Positions 8,801 to 15,010 of a stretch of DNA of 20,447 nt are shown here, piece after piece. The stretch spans positions 1 through 20,447 of IMG/VR virus record IMGVR_UViG_3300048583_000022; one strand, 5' to 3'. The stretch's first letter is position 1. Every line of letters starts with the position of its first letter. The notes under the pieces were generated by a model. It was given only the letters and a program-made list of their open reading frames with translations, did no database searches and was not told the DNA's origin. The stretch is from a virus. A program made the position numbers and the translations under genes.

Positions 8801-9882
8801 CCGACTTGGATTTGTTTAGGATGGCGGAAGAGTACACCAACGCTTCTATGGGCGACTATAGAGGTAGTGAACGTGCTATGGTGTTTGATAAGCTTGGCTC
8901 ATCTGCAACTGCGGTCAATACTTTTTCGACGTTCCCTATTAACTACTTTAATCAGTGGTCTTGGGTAACAAGGGAAATGGGCCGTGGTAATCCTGGGCCA
9001 TTTGCGGCTATGTTCATGACTCAATATTTGCTTGCCGGTGCTATGGGCATTCCTGGATTCAATGATATGGATCAGATTTGGAATTGGATGAAGGATATGC
9101 TAAAGACTGCTGATCCACTTATGTGGAATAAAGTCAAAAATATTGACCTAAAAGATGCTGCTTTAGCTGCTGGTGGTAATGTTGGGTTATATGGTGCTCC
9201 TTCAGTGCTTAGTGAGTATGCGCTAACCTCACGAGTATCGGCCCCTGCTGGTATTGACATGACAGGTACCCCTGCGGCACCTTGGATTGACATGGCTAAG
9301 ATTGCAGGAAATGCTGTTGGTGTTGCTAGAAGTCCAGGTGATAGTCAGAAGTGGGCAGAGCTAACTCATAGTGTTGCTCCTGCGGGTATGCAGAGCTTTG
9401 TAGAAAACACTATGTTCCGTGATCAAATGTCTGTGCCTGCTGAGCGTGATGGTGTTCAAGGTCGTATTGTCGGAAAACCTACCGATTTATCGGACAGGAA
9501 AGGCCAAGTGTTTCGCACACCTGAAATGGAAGAGAAGCGTGTTTTGGGGCTTCGAGCGCAATCAGAACAGTTTGAAAGAGACTTTGCATATAAGGCGCGT
9601 AAGCGCCAACAAGATGTTCGAGAAGTGTCTAGAGAATTGGTAAATAAAACATACAATCAGATTCGTAATGGTAACATGGAGAAGGCCCGAGACTTCATTC
9701 AACTTTACACAAAGTTAACTGGAAAGCAGATGACTCAAGAAATGTTTACCACACGAATGGTTAATGAATTTACTACTGGAAGTGAAAGAGCATTAATGGA
9801 CATTTCCTCTGTGGAAGGTATGATTGCGGCTAAGCGGCTTAAGATGCTGTTGGATGAGCAGAAAGAAATGGCTACTCAGTAA
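5839..9882 (+). CDS. Large internal virion/DNA ejection protein (1347 aa)
   Basis: This is the longest gene in the window and the last of the + strand operon. The first 24 residues contain four copies of LDIQP. A Gly/Ala hydrophobic zone follows (about 95-160, e.g. GMIGTLPLQLAAFPFSPAGT and GNMVGVALPGTVGTKVLGKA). The middle holds long charged helices (about 265-320: AKAVEEEIAATEAMQRFEQE). The second half has helical segments and one clear hydrophobic stretch near residues 1054-1075 (PFAAMFMTQYLLAGAMGIPG). Size and position match the largest core protein of T7-like phages (gp16, about 1300 residues), which threads into the periplasm during infection. I see no lytic transglycosylase or peptidase motif, so if homologous in role it lacks that enzyme or hides a diverged one. 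Structural identity is inferred. Confidence 0.6.
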   Translation: MAKLDIQPLDIQPLDIQPLDIQPIAKPTSWIEDLKIAGSGAFENMDRWDTGLDIAIKDILGNEAGAAESLSKLQERTKKRRDWANPEQKQQSFGGKALGMIGTLPLQLAAFPFSPAGTGGQMIDEGETLGTSAAGAGIDTLGNMVGVALPGTVGTKVLGKAASGAVINAGQDAATRKAISAIANKESTKALFDPTWETTGLAAILGGAIGPLSPTTKKASGVKPVNERLAKAPQQQVKVDIPELLIPEMRIESPIAAETRIRNIKQTRGADDWNSMDAAAKAVEEEIAATEAMQRFEQEQVQMARDAAELAKAEEFRTKAQQDSIVEDFGNNDPLTWMPEMRIDENGIPIRADLSMEAQNLQNPLQRNLWGDELPTRTGDDGIPLTQALDSMEPGPARDQAITQLGGMGRGQRGGLDIQGIGEGVSKLVDKFRQGSNKEWVQNFLNEKLYPDRTDPDTVLAAAKQETPETRGNVLSRPTQNFAAGGTLEGMKRNSALVTGVSRIMQRAKNIGEDKQKMQVFPVEGAFRKVKSEQLVKLTEALLDENINKTRFSTEDLAARGLGVDALLAYDKYRTMMDDAFEYQNSVREALGKKPIGREEAYMTNAREGDFIQIIKDSEGKTVWAIGGNTKRDVRMQLDAIMKEFPDLKPDNIITRKSSRSGFDAHIMYNEMLDLLGANDPVVAKIREWADIKVQQQGQPYLGQLQHFKNKINARGFLGDRPVNTLDLTESAKQGKAVGKFDPQKEALAQIQASIDYAKNAYAWGEMQLAMADLKKIINDEQLLRDQPRNMAFVRDYVLSNLGMNDSIVAKAIDDTLRAGGITPSNVVKHINDIKGLWITQKLLGAGHYAANILQAANMAPHITDIYSKYGGNPVKAITYGTYMGMLTGTSHTLHSAFGKGPQNAAVYKAMKTAGLSDFDMRAVKYAEDNSITTRSIYDESPIATEFTTAGKVKRSATRIIAAPETFLRATAFMTYAKMLESSGKFKSDLDLFRMAEEYTNASMGDYRGSERAMVFDKLGSSATAVNTFSTFPINYFNQWSWVTREMGRGNPGPFAAMFMTQYLLAGAMGIPGFNDMDQIWNWMKDMLKTADPLMWNKVKNIDLKDAALAAGGNVGLYGAPSVLSEYALTSRVSAPAGIDMTGTPAAPWIDMAKIAGNAVGVARSPGDSQKWAELTHSVAPAGMQSFVENTMFRDQMSVPAERDGVQGRIVGKPTDLSDRKGQVFRTPEMEEKRVLGLRAQSEQFERDFAYKARKRQQDVREVSRELVNKTYNQIRNGNMEKARDFIQLYTKLTGKQMTQEMFTTRMVNEFTTGSERALMDISSVEGMIAAKRLKMLLDEQKEMATQ
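5848..5907 (+). repeat. Four tandem LDIQP codon blocks
   Basis: Codons 4-23 of the large virion protein are four consecutive 15-base units each encoding LDIQP. Codons vary between copies (CTA, CTA, CTT, TTG for Leu; CAA, CAA, CAG, CAG for Gln; ATT, ATC, ATT, ATA for Ile), so the peptide is conserved while the DNA is not. A short linear motif presented in multiple copies at the N-terminus, perhaps a docking tag, is a possible reading. Confidence 0.9.
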
Positions 9883-9898
9883 ATCGTAAGCACAAAAC

Positions 9899-9932
9899 AA
9901 AAAAGGGACCTACCCTTTGTTGAGTAGGCCCC
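9899..9932 (-). terminator. Intrinsic terminator of the minus-strand operon
   Basis: On the - strand the RNA reads GGGGCCUAC, a ten-base loop, GUAGGUCCC, then six U residues. The stem is eight pairs with one bulged A. It lies after the last minus-strand gene and 16 bases beyond the stop of the convergent + strand operon. On the + strand the hairpin has no T tract directly after it, so it serves mainly minus-strand transcripts. The HNH remnant's stop codon lies inside the stem. Confidence 0.75.
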
Positions 9933-10274
9933 ATGCTTGGCGATCTGCTTTATGCTCTAATCTATGACAATTGGCACATAACGTTTGAAGATTGTTTTCA
10001 TTATTATTTTTATGATTTTTATCAATATGATGTACGTCTAATTGACACGGATCACTCGCTACAAAGCCGCATTTTTCGCAATGTGGCTTTTTGCTTTTCT
10101 GTGTGGTTTTGAAAAATCACCATATTTTTTCTTTGCACAAGAACTGCAAATACTTACATATTTTTTATATCCCAATACTGATTTTGGGCCGGGCATTTGT
10201 TTATTCTTGTTACATGAAACACAAATGCCCTGTTCTTGATCTGAAGTTAATTTTCCAATAGTCAGGTCCCTTTT
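9901..10274. repeat. 11-base perfect inverted repeat flanking the HNH remnant
   Basis: AAAAGGGACCT at 9901-9911 and AGGTCCCTTTT at 10264-10274 are exact inverted copies. Read together without the intervening 352 bases they make a textbook bidirectional terminator: a GGGACCT stem flanked by an A tract and a T tract, with further T-rich sequence (CTTTTT) on the right side. The repeats lie exactly at the ends of the HNH-coding stretch, and the convergence point of two operons is where such a terminator is expected. I infer that the HNH gene was inserted into the terminator loop. Confidence 0.7.
9910..10265 (-). pseudogene. Frameshifted HNH endonuclease gene
   Basis: Reading the - strand from about 10265, one frame gives an N-terminal zinc-ribbon-like part with two Cys pairs (CVSCNKNKQ and CSSCAKKKYG) up to a run of five A (T at 10088-10092 on +). 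The next frame then gives a classical HNH domain: CEKCGF, LDVHHIDKNHKNNNENNLQT, LCANCHRLEHK, ending LLNKG and TAG at 9910-9912. Adding one A to the run joins the halves as KAKKPHCEKCG, so a single-base deletion broke the gene (or the base is a sequencing error). No ATG opens the first frame after the upstream in-frame stop; CTG at 10265 is only a nominal limit. Its likely former role was a free-standing homing endonuclease. It sits between the proteasome-like gene and the operon terminator. Confidence 0.8.
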
Positions 10275-10278
10275 CTTT

Positions 10279-10728
10279 TTATAGTTTAAGTTCGTTAAAT
10301 CCCATGCCTGTCATGGGGTCATGCTTGCTAGCAATTTTTACAGCTTCCAATGGTGTTTTACCGCAGGTCATAGCGGCAATGGCATATGTCATACCACTGC
10401 CAATAGCCATGTACTTGTCTTCCACTTTAAGTAAAGAACGAAAATCGTTGCCATGATAGATTTCCTTGTTACTGGTAAGTAACAATATTTCAATTTCTTT
10501 AAGCTTAGGGAATTTCTTTGTTGGATTCCATAGCCACTCCACTGCTCGTTGCATAGGAATAGCATTGCCACAAAACCCTACAAGTACACGATCTGAGTTA
10601 AACACTGCTTTGCATGTTTCCTTAGGAACATCAAAGATTTTGGTTTTACCCATCATCTTCAATGCTCCCTGGTAGGTAAACTGGCGATCCCCCGCAATAC
10701 CTTCTTTATTAACGGCTACTGTTGTCAT
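10279..10728 (-). CDS. Proteasome/HslV-like N-terminal threonine peptidase family protein
   Basis: The 149-residue product begins MTTVAVNKEGIAGDRQ, closely matching the start of HslV (TTIVAV...AGDGQ). After removal of Met the first residue would be the Thr nucleophile. Asp14 (AGDRQ) and Lys30 (KTKIF) occupy the places of the conserved Asp17 and Lys33 of mature HslV. Residues about 110-121 (IGSGMTYAIAAM) match the HslV GSGGNYALAAA helix. The end (SKHDPMTGMGF) resembles phage members of the family. Such Ntn-hydrolase proteins occur in several phages, with no settled function. No HslU-type ATPase is visible here, so it may act alone or with a host unfoldase. It overlaps the LAGLIDADG gene by 20 bases and is the last intact gene of the operon. 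Confidence 0.75.
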   Translation of the reverse strand: MTTVAVNKEGIAGDRQFTYQGALKMMGKTKIFDVPKETCKAVFNSDRVLVGFCGNAIPMQRAVEWLWNPTKKFPKLKEIEILLLTSNKEIYHGNDFRSLLKVEDKYMAIGSGMTYAIAAMTCGKTPLEAVKIASKHDPMTGMGFNELKL

Positions 10729-11077
10729 TGGTTACAAATGGAGAATCAATTGTTGTTTCCATAATGTAGTCGATGCGGGCTTTCCGACGACTACACATTA
10801 GCGGGTATACATGATGCATAATGTTTCGGGCTTTTGGACCATATGCATCAAAGCGGAAACGGTCTTTATGAGATTCTTTTTTACTCTTATATGGCCCGCG
10901 TTTGTTTCCAAAAGGAAACACATGTTTAAGTCTGTCAATTACATCTTCGTCCGTGCTGTCAACCAGTACATAAGGATGTAAAGTTTTCCCCTTATGTAAC
11001 GTAAAGCACCCTTCACCTTCAATTAGCCCAGCAGCCCAAGCAAGTTCAAGTGGATTATACAATTTCGCAAGCCCCAT
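10709..11077 (-). CDS. LAGLIDADG homing endonuclease (single motif)
   Basis: The 122-residue product carries LAWAAGLIEGEGCF at residues 13-26, a direct match to the LAGLIDADG helix plus GEGxF strand, with Glu as the acidic catalytic residue. Further family traits are VLVDSTDEDVIDRLKHVF at about 37-54, a basic strand region (RGPYKSKKESHKDRFRF) and a C-terminal helix ending RRKARIDYI. With one motif it would act as a dimer. It overlaps the end of the reductase gene by 23 bases and the start of the peptidase gene by 20 bases, so it is stitched between two essential-looking genes without loss of either. It is a free-standing gene rather than intron-borne, as no intron core was seen around it. Confidence 0.8.
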   Translation of the reverse strand: MGLAKLYNPLELAWAAGLIEGEGCFTLHKGKTLHPYVLVDSTDEDVIDRLKHVFPFGNKRGPYKSKKESHKDRFRFDAYGPKARNIMHHVYPLMCSRRKARIDYIMETTIDSPFVTNDNSSR

Positions 11078-12944
11078 TTACACAGGCAAATTCATGCATA
11101 TTAAGTTGAGCATCGTTTACTTCATAGGAGTCGAATAATGTCCAATTAATAGTTGGAAAGGTAGTGGATAAGCGTTCATACTCTTCTTTAGTAATATCTT
11201 GGTAAGGGGCTTGCGGGTAGATATGATCATTCCCCGGCAAAAAGCTCACACCACCAAGAGAATCTAAATTTTTATAAACCCAGGCGCCCACATCAAACCA
11301 CTCATTTGATTTTACGTCAACGGTAATAGAGGGGTTATGCTCACACCAGTATTGTTGGAACATTAAATAATGTTTAAGTTGAGTAATAGCATCAATTTCA
11401 TGTCGCGTCACGCTATTTTGAGGCGCTTTAATTGGAAAACTGAATACTAGATTTGATTTATTAAACATATCAACTTCCCACGGAACACCTTGAGACTGTA
11501 AAAACAGTGCTAATGGGTCTTTAATATCGGCTCGTACAGTGCGAATATAGTATTTTGAGTGCCTGGGGTGAATTCCAGAAGCGGAATCAACCAGTTGGGA
11601 GACGGTCCCGGAAGGCTTCACAGTAGTAATACTTGCGGACGGTTGTACCCCAAGCAAGTGAGCCCATTCTTTGTTTACCTCGATCGCATGCTCTTTTAAA
11701 GTAGCTAGTGTGTGCTTAGCGTCTGCAGATACTTTATTTAGAACAGCATGGTCCATAATACCCGTCATTGATACTCCCAACAGCCTCTCTTCTTCTGCAT
11801 TTTCTTTCCACTTTTTTCTAATATAGCGGAAATTTGTTAGAGTGCTTTGAAATGTACCAATAATAGTAGCAAGTTCCACTTTGGTTTTAATGTCATCCAC
11901 CGAATCGTCACTACGTATAATTACTTCACTAAGATTGCAGAATCCTAATGGCCGTAAGATAATCTCTCCACATGGATTAGTCCCAAATGCATGATTTAAT
12001 TCTCGTCGTCCGGTTTTCTCTGCTTGTTTTGTGGCCGCAACACGATTATAAATCCCACGCTCTCCACTCTTGCTTTCAATAAGAGCAAGCCACTCCTTCA
12101 TAAAAGTTTCAATATCAGGGGCTTCAGTATAGGCGGTGGAAATATTGGCGAGAGCACGTTGTTTATCTTCTACAAACCACTGTCCGTTTTTATAGTTTCG
12201 CATTCTTTCATCTGACAAATTAGATAGACAGATAAGAGCGGAACGGCGTACTCCTCCAACCACCACGACTTCAGCGGTTTTACAGACAATATCTGAGCAT
12301 TCAACTGAGGAAAGTTTTCGTCCAGCAGCTTTTGTAAAAATGTACGTGGTGAAGTTGAACAGGTCCTCAAGCGGAGCAGGGCCGCTTGCACGTCCTCCAA
12401 AAGTTTTAAGTCGAGCCCCGGCAGGGCGGACTTTAGACAAATCCCATTTCGGGAGCTGCCCGCTGTACAATAAACTAATAAGTTGTCGGAATGCGCTGGC
12501 CCATCCGGCTTTACTATCTCCAACCGAAATAATTGTGTCGGTTTTATAGAATTCTTCGGCGACGTTGGGAAGCTTTGCAATTTCTTGTCTTTCAACTGAG
12601 TACCCTACTCCAGTCCCATTCATCAAAATGAACATAATCTCATCAAAGGCCCTAATATCATCAATGGGGATATAAGAGCAATTGAATCCGGCAATATTAT
12701 CTCGTTCTAATGCTGGTCCGGCCGTCATGAGGGCCCGCATTGAGGGCATAACCTGCTTCGCTAAAATAGCATCATACACTTTTGTATACGGAAACACTCC
12801 TGGGTATTTGTTTTCCCAAAAATCACAGTAGCGTTTTACCGTTTCTTCCCAAGTTTCTCGCCTACCTTTATCCTCAATCCAGCGCGCGTACCGACTTTTA
12901 TGAATATAAGTTTGGTAGTCCGCAGAAATATTATTTTGTTGCAT
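11055..12944 (-). CDS. nrdJ: Adenosylcobalamin-dependent (class II) ribonucleotide reductase
   Basis: The 629-residue enzyme reduces ribonucleotides to deoxyribonucleotides using cobalamin and thus feeds phage DNA synthesis. Diagnostic residues are present: Cys89 (GFNCSY), NPCGEI with the thiyl Cys325 and Glu327, Cys336 eleven residues later (GFCNLSE), PSGT at 444-447 followed by SASGIHPRHSKYYIR, and a C-terminal redox pair CVNGAC (Cys621, Cys626). The 325-336 spacing and the CX4C tail match the Lactobacillus leichmannii type monomeric enzyme (Cys408/Cys419, Cys731/Cys736). At 629 residues it is shorter than that enzyme (about 739), as is common in phages. No small subunit gene is nearby, as expected for class II. 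The start overlaps the preceding gene by 14 bases. Confidence 0.93.
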   Translation of the reverse strand: MQQNNISADYQTYIHKSRYARWIEDKGRRETWEETVKRYCDFWENKYPGVFPYTKVYDAILAKQVMPSMRALMTAGPALERDNIAGFNCSYIPIDDIRAFDEIMFILMNGTGVGYSVERQEIAKLPNVAEEFYKTDTIISVGDSKAGWASAFRQLISLLYSGQLPKWDLSKVRPAGARLKTFGGRASGPAPLEDLFNFTTYIFTKAAGRKLSSVECSDIVCKTAEVVVVGGVRRSALICLSNLSDERMRNYKNGQWFVEDKQRALANISTAYTEAPDIETFMKEWLALIESKSGERGIYNRVAATKQAEKTGRRELNHAFGTNPCGEIILRPLGFCNLSEVIIRSDDSVDDIKTKVELATIIGTFQSTLTNFRYIRKKWKENAEEERLLGVSMTGIMDHAVLNKVSADAKHTLATLKEHAIEVNKEWAHLLGVQPSASITTVKPSGTVSQLVDSASGIHPRHSKYYIRTVRADIKDPLALFLQSQGVPWEVDMFNKSNLVFSFPIKAPQNSVTRHEIDAITQLKHYLMFQQYWCEHNPSITVDVKSNEWFDVGAWVYKNLDSLGGVSFLPGNDHIYPQAPYQDITKEEYERLSTTFPTINWTLFDSYEVNDAQLNMHEFACVNGACEIV

Positions 12945-13164
12945 CTAGTTTTTGTAGGTTGGTAACAAGCTCACGCATACTATAAAGTAGCTCTACAGCA
13001 ATTTCTTGTGTCTCGTTATTAAGTTTATGAATGTATGTATTGAGTCCTAGTGGAGCCTTGTTTGCATGAGCCTTAACCATTTCGCCAACCTGAACACTAT
13101 CAGTGAGCATGGTGGCTATCATCCGCTCAAGGTACTCTATCGTTTCTTGTGGTGTTAAGTTCAT
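12931..13164 (-). CDS. Small helical hypothetical protein
   Basis: I prefer the ATG at 13164, giving 77 residues starting MNLTPQETIEYLERMIATML, a natural-looking helical N-terminus; the body is helical throughout and ends RELVTNLQKLDATK. An upstream ATG at 13251 has a better ribosome binding site (AAGAAGGA, eight bases before) and would give 106 residues. The extra 29 residues then lie entirely across another small gene (13127-13303) and use less typical codons, so that start is less likely but not excluded. The end overlaps the reductase start by 14 bases. The function is not recognised. Confidence 0.55.
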   Translation of the reverse strand: MNLTPQETIEYLERMIATMLTDSVQVGEMVKAHANKAPLGLNTYIHKLNNETQEIAVELLYSMRELVTNLQKLDATK

Positions 13165-13303
13165 ATTCTTTAAGTTGCTCAAGAGCTTCTTTATCCTGTT
13201 GCACTCGAAGGCGAAATCTAACAGACTTGCTGTGGTTCTTAGATAGGCCATCGTCCGAGTCCTTCTTATTCGAGGGCTTCGTTAATTTCTTCGTGGTTGT
13301 CAT
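13127..13303 (-). CDS. Small basic hypothetical protein
   Basis: A 58-residue frame opens at ATG 13303 (a TTG at 13315 would add four residues). It is Lys/Asp/Ser rich at first (MTTTKKLTKPSNKKDSDDGL) and then has a charged helix SVRFRLRVQQDKEALEQLKE typical of small early proteins in podoviruses. It overlaps its neighbours on each side by 38 bases in other frames. Codons are like those of surrounding genes (many GAx, AAx), which favours it being real, but no good ribosome binding site precedes it. The function is unknown. Confidence 0.5.
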   Translation of the reverse strand: MTTTKKLTKPSNKKDSDDGLSKNHSKSVRFRLRVQQDKEALEQLKEYELNTTRNDRVP

Positions 13304-13415
13304 CAATTTTGTCAAGGAAAGCGTCTACAATGTCGTCCGTACTTAGCTTCAATAGTTCCACTACCGTTAGCACATCTTGTAAGCGCAGCCTTTCAAGTAA
13401 GTCAAGTTTGTCCAT
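13266..13415 (-). CDS. Very small acidic helical protein (49 aa)
   Basis: A 49-residue frame runs from ATG 13415 to TAA 13266-13268, starting three bases after the previous gene's stop. The sequence begins MDKLDLLERLRLQDVLTVVE and continues with LLKLSTDDIVDAFLDKI and an acidic tail ending NEALE. The pattern of Leu-rich helix, short turn with S-T-D-D, and acidic helix recalls small conserved proteins in T7-like phage early regions. It neatly fills the gap between 13419 and the next genes. The function is unknown. Confidence 0.55.
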   Translation of the reverse strand: MDKLDLLERLRLQDVLTVVELLKLSTDDIVDAFLDKIDDNHEEINEALE

Positions 13416-13418
13416 ATG

Positions 13419-13760
13419 TCATAGCAGGCCGCCCCATCGAATATATCGAATAGGAATACCATGCTCCTTTGCAAATTCAATTTCTTTACCAACACCATAG
13501 CTACGCTCCCACCCCGGCATTTGATATACTGCAAGTTCATCACAGTGTTTCAAAATAGCAAAGTCTTGCCGTAGCCACCAATCGCCCTCCTGGCGAACCA
13601 TTTTACTTTCTTCTTCAATAGCATGACTATGTGCAATGGGGCAAAATACTTTCTCCCCACTCAGCATAAGCTTTGATGCCATTTTACATACTTGACTATA
13701 CGCTTCAGATACAGAACCTAGATAGCCATTGTAAGGGGATGCTAGGTAAACTAAGCTCAT
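13419..13760 (-). CDS. DUF1937-like / nucleoside deoxyribosyltransferase-fold protein
   Basis: The 113-residue product starts MSLVYLASPYNGYLGSVSEA, the YLASPY beta-strand and loop typical of DUF1937 and of the nucleoside 2-deoxyribosyltransferase superfamily. Residues about 36-50 (EKVFCPIAHSHAIEEES) and 61-72 (WWLRQDFAILKH), then CDELAVYQMPGWERSYGVGK and EIEFAKEHGIPI match the family order: strand, D-x-x-x-L region, PGWExSxG nucleotide-binding loop, and final E-x-x-A helix. A role in nucleotide salvage or base exchange would fit the neighbouring dNTP genes, but substrate is unknown. It overlaps the previous gene by ATGA. Confidence 0.75.
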   Translation of the reverse strand: MSLVYLASPYNGYLGSVSEAYSQVCKMASKLMLSGEKVFCPIAHSHAIEEESKMVRQEGDWWLRQDFAILKHCDELAVYQMPGWERSYGVGKEIEFAKEHGIPIRYIRWGGLL

Positions 13761-13960
13761 ACAATTACTCGCTTATCCACACTTAACGCTGTCCATAAAT
13801 GCACTAAATATTTTTCAATGTTTTGGGCTTTGAGAAGCTTTTCAAAATCAAAATAATCTAATTCAATAGATGTAGGGCGACAGCCTTCTCGCTTCAAACC
13901 AACCAATTTCGCTCCCATTGGTTTTTCTAAAAACGTATTGTTTTTAAATTTAATAATCAT
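13757..13960 (-). CDS. Small hypothetical protein (67 aa)
   Basis: The product starts MIIKFKNNTFLEKPMGAKLV, has a middle SIELDYFDFEKLLKAQNIEK and ends SVDKRVIV. No motif was recognised. ATGA overlaps at both ends link it translationally to the DUF3310 gene before it and the DUF1937-like gene after it, so it is very likely expressed. The composition suggests a small alpha/beta domain. Confidence 0.65.
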   Translation of the reverse strand: MIIKFKNNTFLEKPMGAKLVGLKREGCRPTSIELDYFDFEKLLKAQNIEKYLVHLWTALSVDKRVIV

Positions 13961-14256
13961 GATTTTAATGTCTCAACAAGCTTTTCAAGGTAGTGAATGC
14001 CTTTTTGAATCTCTTGGACATTCTCATCTTTGGTTCCCATACGCATAATATACTTAAGAGCACCATGCCGGTAAACACCAATACGTTGCTCAAGAGGCCA
14101 AGTATCTACGACATCCCAGGGCTCAATGCCCATGTCTTTGTAGTAGGTACCTCCTACCTGCTTGTCATTAGCACCTAGCACACCTTCCGCAACAACTTTT
14201 GGTAGTTCAAGCCCTATGTTGGTGGCTTGTTGAATAACATCAAGAGGATTTATCAT
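13957..14256 (-). CDS. DUF3310 family protein
   Basis: The 99-residue protein has the DUF3310 core VGGTYYKDMGIEPWDVVDTW followed by RIGVYRHGALKYIMRMGTKD and EIQKGIHYLEKLV. In this family the GxxYY...PWD and YRxGALKYIxRxGxK pieces are hallmarks. The domain is found in many phages and is related to part of T7 gp1.7, reported as a nucleotide kinase, so a nucleotide-linked role is plausible. The start ATG 14256 follows AAGGAAAAAAT. It overlaps the phosphoesterase by 17 bases and the next gene by ATGA. Confidence 0.8.
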   Translation of the reverse strand: MINPLDVIQQATNIGLELPKVVAEGVLGANDKQVGGTYYKDMGIEPWDVVDTWPLEQRIGVYRHGALKYIMRMGTKDENVQEIQKGIHYLEKLVETLKS

Positions 14257-15010
14257 ATTTTTTCCTTAAATAATCAAGACTGATGGGCATAAGGTCAAAT
14301 TCACCATCGTTGACTTCGTGTAGCATGAGACAACCACGCCAATGCTTGTTGCCTTGGGGTCCCATGTAGTCTTCATTGTGGGTGTAACAACTTCCAGCGA
14401 TAATAGACGTAAGCCTCTTACCATCGGCCCTGTGTCCTGTAGCAATTTGCAGTCCTTGTTGATGCCCCGCAATGCAACTCATATGCTTCTTAGTTAGCTG
14501 TGCTGCTGCTGTGGTGCAGGGTCTGCCCATAACGCCTGTAGTGAAGTAATGGCTATATGCAATGCCGTCAATGACAACAACATCTAAGAACGGGTGGACT
14601 TCCCATCCGTACTCTTGGTAACGTAAGTCTCCAATACCAATGGTTCCATCCAGCTTAGGGTCTTGATTGGTAACTTTGTTAATTCTATTACAGTGGTTAC
14701 CTAGCAGCATAATTTTTTCTGGATTGTAAGTTTCTTTTTTACTTTTCCGTGCTTTAAAATTATACTCGTTAATTGGGGCTAGCAAAGTATCCATAGCGGC
14801 GTGTGTCGCCTCAATGTCGGCTTTATAGCGCCGCCCTTCAAAAGATTTAGTTCCCACATCATAGCTGGACAGACTTGGCATGTCGGCGAAATCCCCTAAA
14901 CAAATTACTTTGTCTGGTTTTTTTGCTACAATATATTTACCAATGTCAGATAAAAATGTAAAATCGTTTCCAGGCTTTGCCTGAACATCAGGAATTATAA
15001 AGTGACGCAT
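14240..15010 (-). CDS. Calcineurin-like metallophosphoesterase
   Basis: From ATG 15010 the protein is 256 residues and begins MRHFIIPDVQ, placing Asp8 and Gln10 in the first metal motif (usually DxH; here DxQ). Then come GDFAD at 39-43 and GNH at 104-106, with the late histidine motifs SHYF and AGHQQG. These are the ordered metal ligands of the binuclear metallophosphatase fold, which hydrolyses phosphodiesters or nucleotides. A GTG at 15028 would add six residues but places the DVQ motif abnormally far in. The first 23 bases overlap the end of the HNH-type gene 14988-15389. Members are common in phage replication operons; substrate is unknown. Confidence 0.85.
   Translation of the reverse strand: MRHFIIPDVQAKPGNDFTFLSDIGKYIVAKKPDKVICLGDFADMPSLSSYDVGTKSFEGRRYKADIEATHAAMDTLLAPINEYNFKARKSKKETYNPEKIMLLGNHCNRINKVTNQDPKLDGTIGIGDLRYQEYGWEVHPFLDVVVIDGIAYSHYFTTGVMGRPCTTAAAQLTKKHMSCIAGHQQGLQIATGHRADGKRLTSIIAGSCYTHNEDYMGPQGNKHWRGCLMLHEVNDGEFDLMPISLDYLRKKYDKSS

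Noticed and set aside
10042-10239. A 65-codon + strand frame in the gap after the last structural gene
   Set aside because: The same DNA encodes a clear HNH domain on the minus strand; the + frame is a shadow with an Phe-rich composition.
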